Source: Prado023 sp963798745 (lineage in GTDB: Bacteria > Actinomycetota > Actinomycetes > S36-B12 > CAIYMF01). From it: 64,000 nt of DNA. Made by a program: the position numbers and the translations under genes. The notes under the pieces were generated by a model that had not been told where the DNA came from, did not search any database, and saw only the letters and a list, made by a program, of their open reading frames with translations. Shown one piece after another: positions 24,793 to 34,011 of this stretch. Positions within the stretch are counted from its first letter, which is position 1, and each line of letters starts with the position of its first letter. The DNA lies in assembly GCA_963798745.1 (NCBI GenBank), contig CAWCUF010000001.1, positions 434,001-498,000 on the forward strand. The letters are read 5' to 3'.

Positions 24793-24863
24793 GGGAACTC
24801 CTAGGTCGACTACCCCTGATCCCTACCCGGTCTATCCGCGTCGAACACGAGTCGTGACCGAAC

Positions 24864-26096
24864 TCACACGTGCAGGCCGAGCGCCCCAGCCTCCTCGCGC
24901 AGCTCCTCGCGCACGTCGGGGTGCGCGGCATGCTCGATGAGGTTGTGCGCCTGCTCGTCCTGGGAGCGGCCCCAGATCTCAGCCAGGCCGTTCTCGGTGA
25001 CCACGCCGGTGTGCTGCAACGAGGTGACCGGCTCGTCGAGCAGCGGCACGATTGTCGACACGTCGGCCTTGGGGTGCCAGGAGCGCAGTGCGATGAAGGC
25101 CTGACCGCCCGGTGCGTGCAGCGCTCCGACGATGAAGTCGTTCTGGCCGCCGAAGCCCGAGTAGATCCTCGCGTTGATCCGCGAGGCGTTGGCCTGCGCG
25201 AACAGGTCGACCTGCAGGGCGGAGTTCACCGAGGTCATCAGGGGCTGCTGGGCGATCAGGCCGGGGTCGTTGCTGTGCTCGGTGCGCACCATCCGCACCC
25301 GTGGGTTGCCGTCGATCCACTCGTAGAGCTCCGCTGACCCGAACAGGAACGACACCGCCAACGGGACGTCCGGGTCCAGGGCGCCTGCCTGGTCCAGGGC
25401 CAGCACTCCGTCGGAGAACATCTCGGTCCAGAACCGCAGCCCGCGACGATCCGACAGGGCCGTGAGCACAGCGTCGGGGATGCCGCCGATGCCCATCTGC
25501 AACGTCGAGCCGTCCTTGATCCGGGCGGCGATCCGCGCGCCGATGTCCCGGCTGGTGTCGTCGAGCTTGATGGGCGGGGCCAGCTCGATGGGCTCCTCGG
25601 CCTCGAAGAGGACGTCGATCGAGGTCAGCGGGACGATCGCATCCCCGTAGGTGAACGGCATCCTCGGGTTCATCTGGGCGATCACCGTGCCGCCGCGTGC
25701 GCGACATGCCTCGATGGCTGCGGGCATCACGTTGACCTCGATGCCCAGGGAGACCACCCCGTGTCGGGGCATCGACGTGTGCAGCACGACCACATCCGGG
25801 CTCATCGCCTTGGCGAACAGGGCCGGCACCTGGCTCAGCCGGCAGGGCACGTAACGAAGCGCCGGGTTGCGGCGCATGCCCGGGCCCACGAACGGGGTCT
25901 CCGGGCTGATCCCGTCGCGCTCGGGCAGGCCCAGTTGCGGGTTCAGCGTCCACAGCCGCCAGGCCGGGACGTGCTCGTCGAGCAGCGCCAAGGTCGTGCG
26001 TGGGCTGGCGAAGTTGCCCGACACCACGATGCGCGGGTTCGCAGGCAGCGACTCGAGCAGGGCAGCAAGGGATTCGGCGGTGGCAGGCATCGTCAT
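24864..26096 (-). CDS. Acetyl-CoA hydrolase / acetate CoA-transferase family protein
   Basis: About 410 residues of the class I CoA-transferase family that includes succinyl-CoA:acetate CoA-transferase and 4-hydroxybutyrate CoA-transferase. The glycine motif LQMGIGGIPDAVL and the C-terminal VTENGLAEI, which holds the glutamate expected to form the glutamyl-CoA intermediate, are present. The enzyme swaps CoA between acyl-CoAs and acetate or a related acid; exact substrates are unclear. ATG 26096 is chosen because GGGAGA lies 9 nt upstream; ATGs at 26090 and 26108 are close alternatives. Divergent from padR. Confidence 0.85.
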   Translation of the reverse strand: MTMPATAESLAALLESLPANPRIVVSGNFASPRTTLALLDEHVPAWRLWTLNPQLGLPERDGISPETPFVGPGMRRNPALRYVPCRLSQVPALFAKAMSPDVVVLHTSMPRHGVVSLGIEVNVMPAAIEACRARGGTVIAQMNPRMPFTYGDAIVPLTSIDVLFEAEEPIELAPPIKLDDTSRDIGARIAARIKDGSTLQMGIGGIPDAVLTALSDRRGLRFWTEMFSDGVLALDQAGALDPDVPLAVSFLFGSAELYEWIDGNPRVRMVRTEHSNDPGLIAQQPLMTSVNSALQVDLFAQANASRINARIYSGFGGQNDFIVGALHAPGGQAFIALRSWHPKADVSTIVPLLDEPVTSLQHTGVVTENGLAEIWGRSQDEQAHNLIEHAAHPDVREELREEAGALGLHV

Positions 26097-26235
26097 GGGT
26101 GGCATTCTCCCGTGCCGTCGCGGCGGCGCACGCACCCACAGGACCCGGTGGCGGTGGACATTGGTCCCGGCGCAGCGCCCACGACGTGCCGGTCACCGTG
26201 CTGCCTCGAGTCGAACAGCCTGCGCGACTTGCTCG

Positions 26236-26268
26236 ATGTATCAACTCGATACATACTGTTCGATACAT
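26236..26268. promoter_or_regulatory. Putative PadR operator
   Basis: ATGTATC (26236-26242) and GATACAT (26248-26254) form a perfect inverted repeat with a 5-bp centre; a third half-site GATACAT lies at 26262-26268. CATACT (26252-26257) could be the -10 of the padR promoter. PadR regulators bind ATGT/ACAT-type palindromes and commonly repress their own operon, so autoregulation of padR-ino1 is inferred. Confidence 0.6.
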
Positions 26269-26308
26269 CAGCACGTCACCTGAGATGACGAGAGGACGGT
26301 ACTCCGCG

Positions 26309-26947
26309 ATGGCAGCCACTCGCCGCAGCGAAGTGCTCGAGTTCGCCATCCTGGGCCTGCTCCAGGACGCCCCGATGCACGGCTACGAGTTGCGCAAGCG
26401 CCTCAATGCCGTCATGGGGACGTTCCGCGCCATCTCGTACGGATCGTTGTACCCCGCGCTCAAGGACCTGCTCGACCGGGGTCTGATCGCCGAGGCGGGG
26501 GCCGCCGACGCCAGCGCGCCGGTGCTGACCGGCCGGCGGGCGAAGATCGTCTACGAGTTGACCGCCGACGGCAAGGACCGGTTCGCCGAGTTCGTCTCGC
26601 GCACCGGTCCGGAGGCGTGGGAGGACGAGGCGTTCGGGGTGCACATGGCCTTCTTCGCCAGCACGCCGACCGAGGTGCGCGTGCGCATCCTCGAGGGCCG
26701 GCGCAGCCGGATGGAGGAGCGCCGGGCGAACCTGGCCTCCTCGATCGCTCGTAACCGCGAGCGGTTGGACAGCTATACCGCTGCGCTGCAGCGCCACGGC
26801 CTGGACGGCGTCGAGCGCGAGGTGCGCTGGCTCAACGAACTGATCGACCAGGAGAACGACGAACGGCGCGGAGGATCCCCCGACGTGTCCGACAACCAAA
26901 CCGGAGATACCGGGGCCGGGCCGCGTCGCCCGCGAACCCGCGGGTGA
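26309..26947 (+). CDS. PadR family transcriptional regulator
   Basis: A 212-residue PadR: a winged helix at residues 8-85 (LEFAILGLLQDAPMHGYELRKRL, SYGSLYPALKDLLDRGLI, YELTADGKDRF) and a C-terminal helical dimerisation domain (about 115-190). It lies 14 nt upstream of ino1, the same pair as Rv0047c-ino1 in M. tuberculosis, so it probably controls inositol synthesis. ATG 26309 has AGAGGA upstream; ATG 26285 in frame is an alternative. The operator candidate is 41 bp before it. The last 25 residues are low-complexity. Confidence 0.92.
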   Translation: MAATRRSEVLEFAILGLLQDAPMHGYELRKRLNAVMGTFRAISYGSLYPALKDLLDRGLIAEAGAADASAPVLTGRRAKIVYELTADGKDRFAEFVSRTGPEAWEDEAFGVHMAFFASTPTEVRVRILEGRRSRMEERRANLASSIARNRERLDSYTAALQRHGLDGVEREVRWLNELIDQENDERRGGSPDVSDNQTGDTGAGPRRPRTRG

Positions 26948-26961
26948 GAAAGGAACACAAG

Positions 26962-28041
26962 ATGGGTGCCATTCGTGTGGCCATCGTGGGTGTGGGCAAC
27001 TGCGCCTCGTCCCTCGTGCAGGGAGTCGAGTACTACAAGGACGCGGATCCCACCGATTCGGTCCCCGGACTCATGCACGTCCAGTTCGGCGACTACCACG
27101 TCAGCGACATCGAGTTCGTCGCGGCGTTCGACGTCGATGCCAAGAAGGTCGGCCAGGATCTCTCGCATGCGATCTTCGCCTCCGAGAACAACACCATCAA
27201 GATCAGCGATGTCCCGCCGACCGGTGTGACCGTGTCGCGTGGCCACACGCTCGACGGCCTGGGCAAGTACTACAAGGAGATGGTCACCGAGTCCGACGAG
27301 TCGCCCGTGGACGTCGTCGCGGCCCTGCGCGAGGCCCAGGTCGACGTGCTCGTGTGCTACCTGCCGGTCGGCTCGGAGGACGCTGCGAAGTTCTACGCGC
27401 AGTGCGCCATCGATGCCAAGGTCGCCTTCGTCAACGCGCTGCCGGTGTTCATCGCCGGGACCCCGGAGTGGGCCAAGAAGTTCGCCGATGCCGGTGTGCC
27501 GATCGTGGGCGACGACATCAAGAGCCAGGTGGGCGCCACCATCACCCACCGCGTGCTGACCAAGCTGTTCGAGGACCGCGGCGTCACCGTCGACCGCACC
27601 TACCAGCTCAACGTCGGCGGCAACATGGACTTCATGAACATGCTCGAGCGTGATCGCCTGGAGTCCAAGAAGATCTCCAAGACCCAGTCGGTCACCTCGC
27701 AGATGAGCCGCGACATCGGCGCGCGCAACATCCACATCGGTCCCTCGGACTACGTCGCGTGGCTCGATGACCGCAAGTGGGCCTTCGTCCGCCTCGAGGG
27801 TCGCGCGTTCGGCGACGTGCCGCTGACCCTGGAGTACAAGCTCGAGGTCTGGGACTCCCCGAACTCGGCCGGGGTGATCATCGACGCGCTGCGTGCGGCG
27901 AAGATCGCCAAGGACCGCGGCATCGGTGGCCCGATCCTGTCCGCGTCGAGCTACTTCATGAAGTCCCCCCCGGAGCAGTACTCCGACGAGATCTGCCGCA
28001 CCAAGGTGGAGCAGTTCATCGCCGGTGAGATCGCGAGCTGA
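26962..28041 (+). CDS. ino1: Inositol-3-phosphate synthase
   Basis: A 359-residue myo-inositol-1-phosphate synthase of the actinobacterial type. It converts glucose 6-phosphate to inositol 3-phosphate with NAD+, feeding phosphatidylinositol and mycothiol. The N-terminal NAD motif VAIVGVGNCASSLVQG and the conserved core QLNVGGNMDFMNMLERDRLESKKISKT, plus DYVAWLDDRKWAFVRLEG, are present. AAAGGAAC precedes ATG 26962. A hairpin terminator follows the stop. Co-transcribed with padR. Confidence 0.97.
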   Translation: MGAIRVAIVGVGNCASSLVQGVEYYKDADPTDSVPGLMHVQFGDYHVSDIEFVAAFDVDAKKVGQDLSHAIFASENNTIKISDVPPTGVTVSRGHTLDGLGKYYKEMVTESDESPVDVVAALREAQVDVLVCYLPVGSEDAAKFYAQCAIDAKVAFVNALPVFIAGTPEWAKKFADAGVPIVGDDIKSQVGATITHRVLTKLFEDRGVTVDRTYQLNVGGNMDFMNMLERDRLESKKISKTQSVTSQMSRDIGARNIHIGPSDYVAWLDDRKWAFVRLEGRAFGDVPLTLEYKLEVWDSPNSAGVIIDALRAAKIAKDRGIGGPILSASSYFMKSPPEQYSDEICRTKVEQFIAGEIAS

Positions 28042-28057
28042 CGCACGCGACGCGTGC

Positions 28058-28094
28058 GCGAAGGGCCCCGGGCGTTCGTCCGGGGTCCTTTCGC
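28058..28094. terminator. Bidirectional terminator hairpin after ino1
   Basis: GCGAAGGGCCCCGG and CCGGGGTCCTTTCGC form a long stem around GCGTTCGT, with CCTTT on the 3' arm. It lies between the convergent ino1 and the small minus-strand gene. Confidence 0.7.
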
Positions 28095-28103
28095 GTGCGC
28101 CGC

Positions 28104-28271
28104 TCAGCCCGTGATCGCGTCGGCGTCGAACGCCGAGATCGCATCCAGCCAGGATCGCGAGGCCACCGCGCGGCCCTCCTGTACCACCGCCAGGTCGAAC
28201 AGCGCGGCCAGGGCGTCGCCGTCCTCGGCCAGTACGGCGGCCCGCACCTGCTGGGCCCATTGCTCGTTCAT
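28104..28271 (-). CDS. Small acidic helical protein, unknown
   Basis: A 55-residue, mostly helical protein (MNEQWAQQVRAAVLAEDGDAL...). No family is recognised. The ATG follows GATACT by 7 nt, matching the leaderless pattern of this genome. It is convergent with ino1, sharing the terminator region, and divergent from the MFS gene. The alternative start upstream at 28328 would overlap the MFS promoter. The well-behaved codon use supports coding, but it is short. Confidence 0.5.
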   Translation of the reverse strand: MNEQWAQQVRAAVLAEDGDALAALFDLAVVQEGRAVASRSWLDAISAFDADAITG

Positions 28272-28345
28272 GGGATCGAGTATCGACCGCCCCGTGGGTT
28301 CGCGCCTGTGGACGCGCAGTGGGCACACGGGGCATGCTGCCGTGC

Positions 28346-29647
28346 ATGGTCGGTCCGAGCGCGACGGCTTCCCTGGCGGGCCGCCTGGCCCGGCGCTGGC
28401 CGGTGCTGGCCACGCGCAACGCTCGCCTGCTGCTGGCCACCCGGCTGACCGGGCAGGCCGCTGACGGGCTGCTGCAGGCAGCGCTGGGCTCGTTCGTGCT
28501 GTTCTCGCCCGAACGTCAGGCCACCGCGCCCCAGGTCGCCGGAGCCTTCGCGCTGCTGCTGCTGCCCTACTCCCTGATCGGTCCGTTCACCGGGGTGTTC
28601 CTGGACCGGTGGAACCGGGCGCGCGTCCTGGTCCTGGCCAACGTGCTGCGCGGTGCGGTGATGATCGGGATCGCGCTGCTGGTCGCTGCCGACCGCGACG
28701 GCCTGGACCTGGGCAGCGCGGTCCTGGTCACGATGGGCATCGGTCGGCTCTGGCTGGCCGGGCTGTCCGCGGGACTACCGCTGGTGGTGGCCCCGACGTA
28801 CCTGGTCACCGCCAACGCGCTGTTCCCGACCGCCGGCACGATCGCCTCCGCGGTGGCCACCGTCGCCGGCCTGCTGCTCATGCCGGTGCTCGGCCCGCAC
28901 GGCGCCAGCCAGTTGGTCGCCCTGGTCGCGGTGGGCCTATTGGTATCCGCGGCGATCGCCAGCCGGATCCCGCGGCGCGATCTGGGCCCGGCAGGCGATG
29001 GGCCCACGCACGCGCTCACCGCCGACCTCGTGGCGGTGGGCCGGGGGATGGCGGCCGGCGTCGGGCACGTGCACCAGCGGCCTCGGGCCCGCCGGGCGAT
29101 GGCGGTCGTGATGGCCCATCGGATCGCCTTCGGCGCGCTGCTGGTCGATGCGCTGCTCATCGTGCGCTACTCGCTGAATCCGGCCGACGACCCCGACGGC
29201 GCCCTGGCCGACTTCGCGGTCATTGCGGCCGGGGCGTCGGTGGGCAGCCTGCTGGCCGCGGTGTCGGCGCCCTACCTGAGCCGCCGGCTCGGGCTGGCCC
29301 GCTGGAGTGCGGTGAGCCTGTTCGGCGCGGCCGTGGTGGCGCCCCTGGGGTTCGCCAGCGGAGCGCTCGCGCTGATGGTCCTGGCCTCGCTGACCATGGG
29401 GTTCTCCGGGCAGGCGGTCAAGATCACCGGGGACACCGTGCTGCAGCGCGACGTGGACGACTCGTACCGTGGGCGGGTGTTCGCCCTCTACGACGTGGGC
29501 CTGAACGTGGCCCTGGTCACCGGCATCGCCGCGACGGCGTTCACCGTCCCCGCGGACGGGATCGCCCCGATGCTCTGGGCCGGCGTGGCCGTCCTGCTGG
29601 CAGCCACCGGGGTGTGGAGCCTGCGGCCGGCGCCCGTGCGTGGCTAA
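28346..29647 (+). CDS. MFS transporter
   Basis: About 433 residues with 11-12 predicted membrane segments. The loop motif GVFLDRWNRARVLVLANVLRG after the second segment is typical of the MFS_3/enterobactin-exporter-like group; VDDSYRGRVFALYDVGLNVA near the end fits the same group. Substrate unknown. ATG 28346 is preferred over GTG 28319 from the start of homology (basic LARRWPVLATRNARLLLATRL). It ends 84 bp before fhaA and shows no clear promoter of its own for that operon. Confidence 0.82.
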   Translation: MVGPSATASLAGRLARRWPVLATRNARLLLATRLTGQAADGLLQAALGSFVLFSPERQATAPQVAGAFALLLLPYSLIGPFTGVFLDRWNRARVLVLANVLRGAVMIGIALLVAADRDGLDLGSAVLVTMGIGRLWLAGLSAGLPLVVAPTYLVTANALFPTAGTIASAVATVAGLLLMPVLGPHGASQLVALVAVGLLVSAAIASRIPRRDLGPAGDGPTHALTADLVAVGRGMAAGVGHVHQRPRARRAMAVVMAHRIAFGALLVDALLIVRYSLNPADDPDGALADFAVIAAGASVGSLLAAVSAPYLSRRLGLARWSAVSLFGAAVVAPLGFASGALALMVLASLTMGFSGQAVKITGDTVLQRDVDDSYRGRVFALYDVGLNVALVTGIAATAFTVPADGIAPMLWAGVAVLLAATGVWSLRPAPVRG

Positions 29648-29731
29648 GATCGACAGCACTGCCGGGGCGCGTGGACCTGCTCGGCTGCGTGGTGGGCGAC
29701 CCCGGGCAACCGGGTGGGAGGGAGGTGGCCG

Positions 29732-30409
29732 GTGGGGATGCTCGACAGCTTCGAGAAGAAGCTCGACCGCATGGTCAACGGCGCTTTCGCCAAGGCGTTC
29801 CGGTCCGAGGTGCAGCCGGTGGAGATCGCCGCCGGTCTGCAACGCGAGCTCGACGACCGCGCGACGGTGGTCAGTCGAGCCCGTACCGTCGTGCCCAATG
29901 TGTTCATCGTGGAGCTCTCCGAGGCCGATTACGCCCGCCTGTCCGCCTACGAGGCCACCGTCAACGACGAACTGGCGGGATTGGTGCGCGAGTACGCGCA
30001 GCAGCAGCGCTACGCCTTCGTGGGTGCGGCCGAGGTGAGCCTGGCCCAGGACGCGTCGCTGGGCACAGGCGTGTTCCGGATCCGCTCGGAGGTGCGGACC
30101 GGCCCGCAGCCGGGCGGCGCCGCGCCCGTCGACGTCAGCGGTGAGCCCCACCTCGAGGTCGACTCGGTGACCTACCCGTTGCACGCGATCACCGTGCTGG
30201 GCCGCGGCACCGACGTCGACATCCGCATCGATGATCCTGGCGTCTCGCGCCACCATGCGCAGATCACGTTGGGCAGCGAGGTGATCCTGCGCGACCTCGG
30301 ATCGACCAACGGCACCCTGGTCAACGGGCGCATGGTCGCAAGCGTGACGCTCTTCGACGGGGCGCGCATCCAGCTCGGGACCACGACGCTGACCTACCGG
30401 GCGCGGTGA
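29732..30409 (+). CDS. fhaA: FhaA: DUF3662 and FHA domain protein
   Basis: About 225 residues: an N-terminal DUF3662 domain (about 1-122, LDSFEKKLDRMVNGAFAKAF) and a C-terminal FHA domain (about 145-225) with GRGTDVDIRIDDPGVSRHHAQI and DLGSTNGTLVNG, which carry the Arg, Ser, His and Asn used to bind phosphothreonine. In mycobacteria FhaA binds phosphorylated MviN and CwlM and tunes peptidoglycan synthesis. The central linker is much shorter than in M. tuberculosis FhaA. GTG 29732 has GGGAGG upstream. First gene of fhaA-fhaB-pstP-rodA-pbpA-pknB. Confidence 0.95.
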   Translation: MGMLDSFEKKLDRMVNGAFAKAFRSEVQPVEIAAGLQRELDDRATVVSRARTVVPNVFIVELSEADYARLSAYEATVNDELAGLVREYAQQQRYAFVGAAEVSLAQDASLGTGVFRIRSEVRTGPQPGGAAPVDVSGEPHLEVDSVTYPLHAITVLGRGTDVDIRIDDPGVSRHHAQITLGSEVILRDLGSTNGTLVNGRMVASVTLFDGARIQLGTTTLTYRAR

Positions 30410-30412
30410 CCG

Positions 30413-30916
30413 ATGTCTGAGCTCGCGATCACGCTGATGCGGTTCGGCTTCCTGGCCGCGCTGTGGCTGGCCGTGTTCGCGATCGTGCTCGTGCTGCGCC
30501 GGGACCTGGCCGCGCCCAAGGAGGCCCGCCCCCAGCCCGGTCGCTCCGTGGGCGGACTGCCCACCCCGAGCGCGCCGCCGGTGCCGCCGCAGCCCAAGCC
30601 CCGGGTGGCCACGCGGGGGCCGGGGACACCCCGCAAGCTCACGGTGGTCGAGGGCGAGCTGGCCGGCACGGTGGTGCCGCTGGGCACCTCGCCCATCACC
30701 GTCGGCCGGGCCTCGGACTCCACCCTGGTGCTCGAGGACGACTACGCCTCCAGCCGGCATGCGCGCTTCTTCCCCTCGGACGGCCAGTGGATCGTGGAGG
30801 ACCTCGGCTCGACGAACGGCACCTGGATCGACCGGACCCGGCTGACCGGGCCCACCGTCCTGCGGGTCGGCGCCAAGGTGCGCGTCGGCCGTACGACCCT
30901 GCAGTTGCAGCGCTAG
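30413..30916 (+). CDS. fhaB: FhaB/FipA: membrane-anchored FHA domain protein
   Basis: A 167-residue protein with an N-terminal membrane helix (FGFLAALWLAVFAIVLVLRR), a Pro-rich linker and an FHA domain (about 85-167: VGRASDSTLVLEDDYASSRHARF, DLGSTNGTWID). It equals Rv0019c (FipA), which in mycobacteria links PknA/PknB signalling to FtsZ and FtsQ. It starts 3 nt after the fhaA stop. All phosphothreonine-binding residues appear intact. Confidence 0.95.
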   Translation: MSELAITLMRFGFLAALWLAVFAIVLVLRRDLAAPKEARPQPGRSVGGLPTPSAPPVPPQPKPRVATRGPGTPRKLTVVEGELAGTVVPLGTSPITVGRASDSTLVLEDDYASSRHARFFPSDGQWIVEDLGSTNGTWIDRTRLTGPTVLRVGAKVRVGRTTLQLQR

Positions 30917-30928
30917 GCAGGTGCTCCC

Positions 30929-32596
30929 ATGACCCAGATCCTGCGGTATGCGGCCAAGTCCGATGTGGGCATGGTGCGCAAGGAGAACGAGGACGCCGGC
31001 TACGCCGGGCGCAGCCTGCTGATCGTGGCCGACGGGATGGGCGGGCATGCAGCCGGTGAGCTGGCCAGCTCCACCGTGGTGGCCACCCTCGCCGAGCTGG
31101 ACTCCGAGGAGCTGCCCGCCGGCGACGTGCTCACAGCCCTGGATGACGCGATGCTGACCTCCGCCGAGCGGATCGCGCAGTTCATCGGCGCTGACCCGAA
31201 GCGCGCGGGCATGGGCACCACGCTCACCGCGATCTATTGGCGTGGTGGACGGATCGCACTGATCCACGTGGGCGACTCCCGGGCCTACCTGCTGCGCGGC
31301 GGGCAACTGAGCCAGATCACCCACGACCACACCTACGTGCAGACCCTGATCGACGCGGGCCGGATCACTGCCGAGCAGGCGCGCAGCCACCCCAAGCGCA
31401 ACCTGCTCCTGCGCGCCATCGACGGCACCGGCACCCCCGAGGGCGAGACCTCGATGCGCGAGGCCCGGGTCGGCGACCGGTTCCTGTTGTGCAGCGACGG
31501 GCTGTCCGGGGTGGTCACCGACCCGATGCTCGAGTCGGTGCTGCGCCAGGTGTCCGATCCCACGGCGGCGGTCACCGAGCTGGTCGACCTGGCCCTGGCC
31601 GGTGGCGCGCCGGACAACGTGACCGCGGTCGTGGCCGACGTGGTCGAGGTCGACGAGGCCGGGGCGGACCTCGAGTCCGCCCGTGGGCGCCCGGTCGTCG
31701 TCGGCGCAGCCGGGGAGCAGCGCAACCGGGCGGCCCTGCCGGGCCTGCGGTTCCCCGACGATGTGGGACCAGCCGGCGGGGATTCGACCCAGGGCGGGAT
31801 CAGCGGGCCCACGGTCGCCGGGGGCCTGGCCGCGCGGGGTTCGGACCGGTCCCGCGGCGGTGCGCCGGACTCCGCCCGTGACCTGAGTCGGGCGGAGGTA
31901 GTCGGGGACGAGGTCGATACCGGTGAGCTGCCGGCCGTGGACGCGCAGGCCGACGAGACCGACGAGTCCGGGGGGCCGGTGACTCCGGGCGGACCGGGGC
32001 CCGCTACCCCAGCGCAGCCGGGTTCGATCGGCGCGGCGGTCGCCAGCGGAGCCATCGGCGTCGGTAGCGATGGACCGAGCGCGGCGTCCGACGAGGACGA
32101 GGACGCCCAGCCCGGGGCCGGCCCGGGGTGGGCCCGGCGGCACTGGCGCGGGTTGGTGAGCGCCGCAACCGTGCTCGTGGTCCTGCTGGTCGGGCTGGCC
32201 GGTTTCCTGTGGTGGCTCAGCGCGCAGTGGTACGTGGGGGTCAGTTCGGGCTACGTGGCCATCCACCAGGGGATCGCCCAGCAGGTCGGCGGGGTCGAGC
32301 TCAACCGCGTGAGCAGCACCAGCGGGATCAGCCTGTCCACCCTGCCCTACTACGACCAGGCCCAGGTCGAGCGGACGATCGATGCGGGCACCCAGGCCGA
32401 GGCGCAGCGCATCGTCGCGCTGCTGGCGGTGAAGGCCGCCGGGTGTGCCTCCCCGCAGGCCCCCCTGGGCTGCCCGCCCGCGCCGACGCCGTTGCCGCTC
32501 TCGCCGACCCAGCCTGACTCGCCGGTCTCGACCGGCCCCGGGACGACGTCGACGCCGAACCCGGTGCCGAACTCGACGATCGGGCCCGCCACATGA
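30929..32596 (+). CDS. pstP: PP2C-type serine/threonine phosphatase PstP
   Basis: A 555-residue membrane-anchored phosphatase that reverses PknB phosphorylation. The PP2C domain (about 1-238) keeps metal-binding residues in VADGMGGHAAGE, HVGDSRAYLLR, LCSDGLSGVV and APDNVTAVVAD. A long acidic, Pro/Gly-rich linker (about 240-395) is followed by one membrane helix (about 408-430) and a short extracellular domain ending in a Pro/Ser/Thr tail. This is the Rv0018c layout. Its stop overlaps the rodA ATG (ATGA). Confidence 0.95.
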   Translation: MTQILRYAAKSDVGMVRKENEDAGYAGRSLLIVADGMGGHAAGELASSTVVATLAELDSEELPAGDVLTALDDAMLTSAERIAQFIGADPKRAGMGTTLTAIYWRGGRIALIHVGDSRAYLLRGGQLSQITHDHTYVQTLIDAGRITAEQARSHPKRNLLLRAIDGTGTPEGETSMREARVGDRFLLCSDGLSGVVTDPMLESVLRQVSDPTAAVTELVDLALAGGAPDNVTAVVADVVEVDEAGADLESARGRPVVVGAAGEQRNRAALPGLRFPDDVGPAGGDSTQGGISGPTVAGGLAARGSDRSRGGAPDSARDLSRAEVVGDEVDTGELPAVDAQADETDESGGPVTPGGPGPATPAQPGSIGAAVASGAIGVGSDGPSAASDEDEDAQPGAGPGWARRHWRGLVSAATVLVVLLVGLAGFLWWLSAQWYVGVSSGYVAIHQGIAQQVGGVELNRVSSTSGISLSTLPYYDQAQVERTIDAGTQAEAQRIVALLAVKAAGCASPQAPLGCPPAPTPLPLSPTQPDSPVSTGPGTTSTPNPVPNSTIGPAT

Positions 32597-34011
32597 GCGT
32601 GCCGGTGATCCCCGGGTCCGTGGGGTCCGTGCCGCCACCGACCCAGCCCACGCGCCGCAACACCGAGCTCGCCCTGCTGGTGATGGTCTGGCTGGTCGGT
32701 GCCCTGGCGCTCGTGCTGGCCAGCGAGGGGGCTGCCGGCGATATCGTGGCGCAGGTCCGCACCATCGTGATCATCGAGGGTCTCTGCCTGCTGGGCATCC
32801 ACCTGATGGTCCGCTGGCTGGCGCCCTACGCCGACCCGATCCTGCTGCCGGTCGCGGGCGCGCTCAACGTGCTGGGCATCGCCATGATCGGCCGGTTGGA
32901 CATCGCCGAGGCGACCAGGGCGATCGCTCGGGATGACCCGGTGCCCAGCTCGGTGGGCGTCCAGCAGGCGATCTGGATGGCCGTGGGGGTCGTGGCCTGC
33001 GCCCTGGTGCTGCTCATCGTCCGCGACCACCGCACCCTGCGCCGCTACACCTATGTCGTCGGTCTGGCCGGCTTCGTCCTGCTGCTGCTGCCGCTGGTCC
33101 CGGGTCTGGGCCTGACCATCCGCGGGGCCAACCTCTGGATCCAGGTCGGGGCCTTCACGTTCCAGCCCGCGGAGCTGGCCAAGGTCCTGATCACGATCTT
33201 CTTCGCCTCCTACCTGGTCCAGACCCGGGAGTCGTTGTCCCTGGTGCGCCACAAGGTCCTGGGTCTGGGTATCCCCCGGGGTCGAGACCTGGGCCCGATC
33301 CTGGTCGCCTGGCTGCTGGCCATGGGCATCGTGGTGTTCCAGACCGACCTCGGCACGGCCGCACTGTTCTTCGGCCTGTTCGTCGGCCTGCTCTACGTGG
33401 CAACCGGACGCAGGTCCTGGGCCGTCCTGGGCTTCCTGCTCACGGTCGTGGGCGCCGTGGTGGCCTACCTGGCGTTCAACCACGTGCGGATCCGAGTCAA
33501 GGTGTGGCTGAACCCGTTCGACTACGCCGATGACGAGGGCTTCCAGATCGTCGAGGCCCTCTACGGGTTCGCAGCCGGCGGGATGATGGGGACCGGCTGG
33601 GGGCAGGGGTACCCGCAGCTCGTGCCGTTCGCGGAGAGCGACTTCATCTTCGCGGCCCTCGGCGAGGAGATCGGCATGGTCGGGGTGTTCGCGGTGATCG
33701 TGCTGTTCGCCGTGCTGATCCAGCGGATGCTGCGCCTGGCGCACGCCTCCCGCGATGCGTTCGGCACCCTCCTGGTCACCGGGTACGCGATCGTGCTGAG
33801 CCTGCAGGCGTTCATCGTCCTCGGCGGTGTGAGCAAGTTGATCCCGCACACCGGCCTGACCACCCCGTTCATGTCCGCGGGGGGCTCGTCGCTGCTGGCC
33901 AACTGGATCATCCTCGGCCTGGTGCTGCGGGTCTCGGACCACGTCCGGCGGCCCGACCCGGTCTACGTGGGGCCTGCGGACGCGACCACAGAGGTGGTGG
34001 GGGTCCGGTGA
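32593..34011 (+). CDS. rodA: SEDS peptidoglycan glycosyltransferase RodA/FtsW
   Basis: A 472-residue polytopic SEDS protein. These polymerise lipid II into glycan strands with a partner class B PBP, encoded immediately downstream. Motifs: GANLWIQVGAFTFQPAELAKV, FQTDLGTAALFFGLFVGLLYV, and the C-terminal PFMSAGGSSLLANWIILG. The position before pbpA and inside the pknB operon supports RodA over FtsW. It overlaps pstP and pbpA by four bases each. Confidence 0.95.
   Translation: MSVPVIPGSVGSVPPPTQPTRRNTELALLVMVWLVGALALVLASEGAAGDIVAQVRTIVIIEGLCLLGIHLMVRWLAPYADPILLPVAGALNVLGIAMIGRLDIAEATRAIARDDPVPSSVGVQQAIWMAVGVVACALVLLIVRDHRTLRRYTYVVGLAGFVLLLLPLVPGLGLTIRGANLWIQVGAFTFQPAELAKVLITIFFASYLVQTRESLSLVRHKVLGLGIPRGRDLGPILVAWLLAMGIVVFQTDLGTAALFFGLFVGLLYVATGRRSWAVLGFLLTVVGAVVAYLAFNHVRIRVKVWLNPFDYADDEGFQIVEALYGFAAGGMMGTGWGQGYPQLVPFAESDFIFAALGEEIGMVGVFAVIVLFAVLIQRMLRLAHASRDAFGTLLVTGYAIVLSLQAFIVLGGVSKLIPHTGLTTPFMSAGGSSLLANWIILGLVLRVSDHVRRPDPVYVGPADATTEVVGVR

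Noticed and set aside
28937..32638. A 1233-codon minus-strand open frame across the pstP operon
   Set aside because: It is an antisense shadow of pstP/fhaA/fhaB and the MFS gene caused by high GC; its translation is low-complexity with no family motif, while the plus-strand genes have clear domains.
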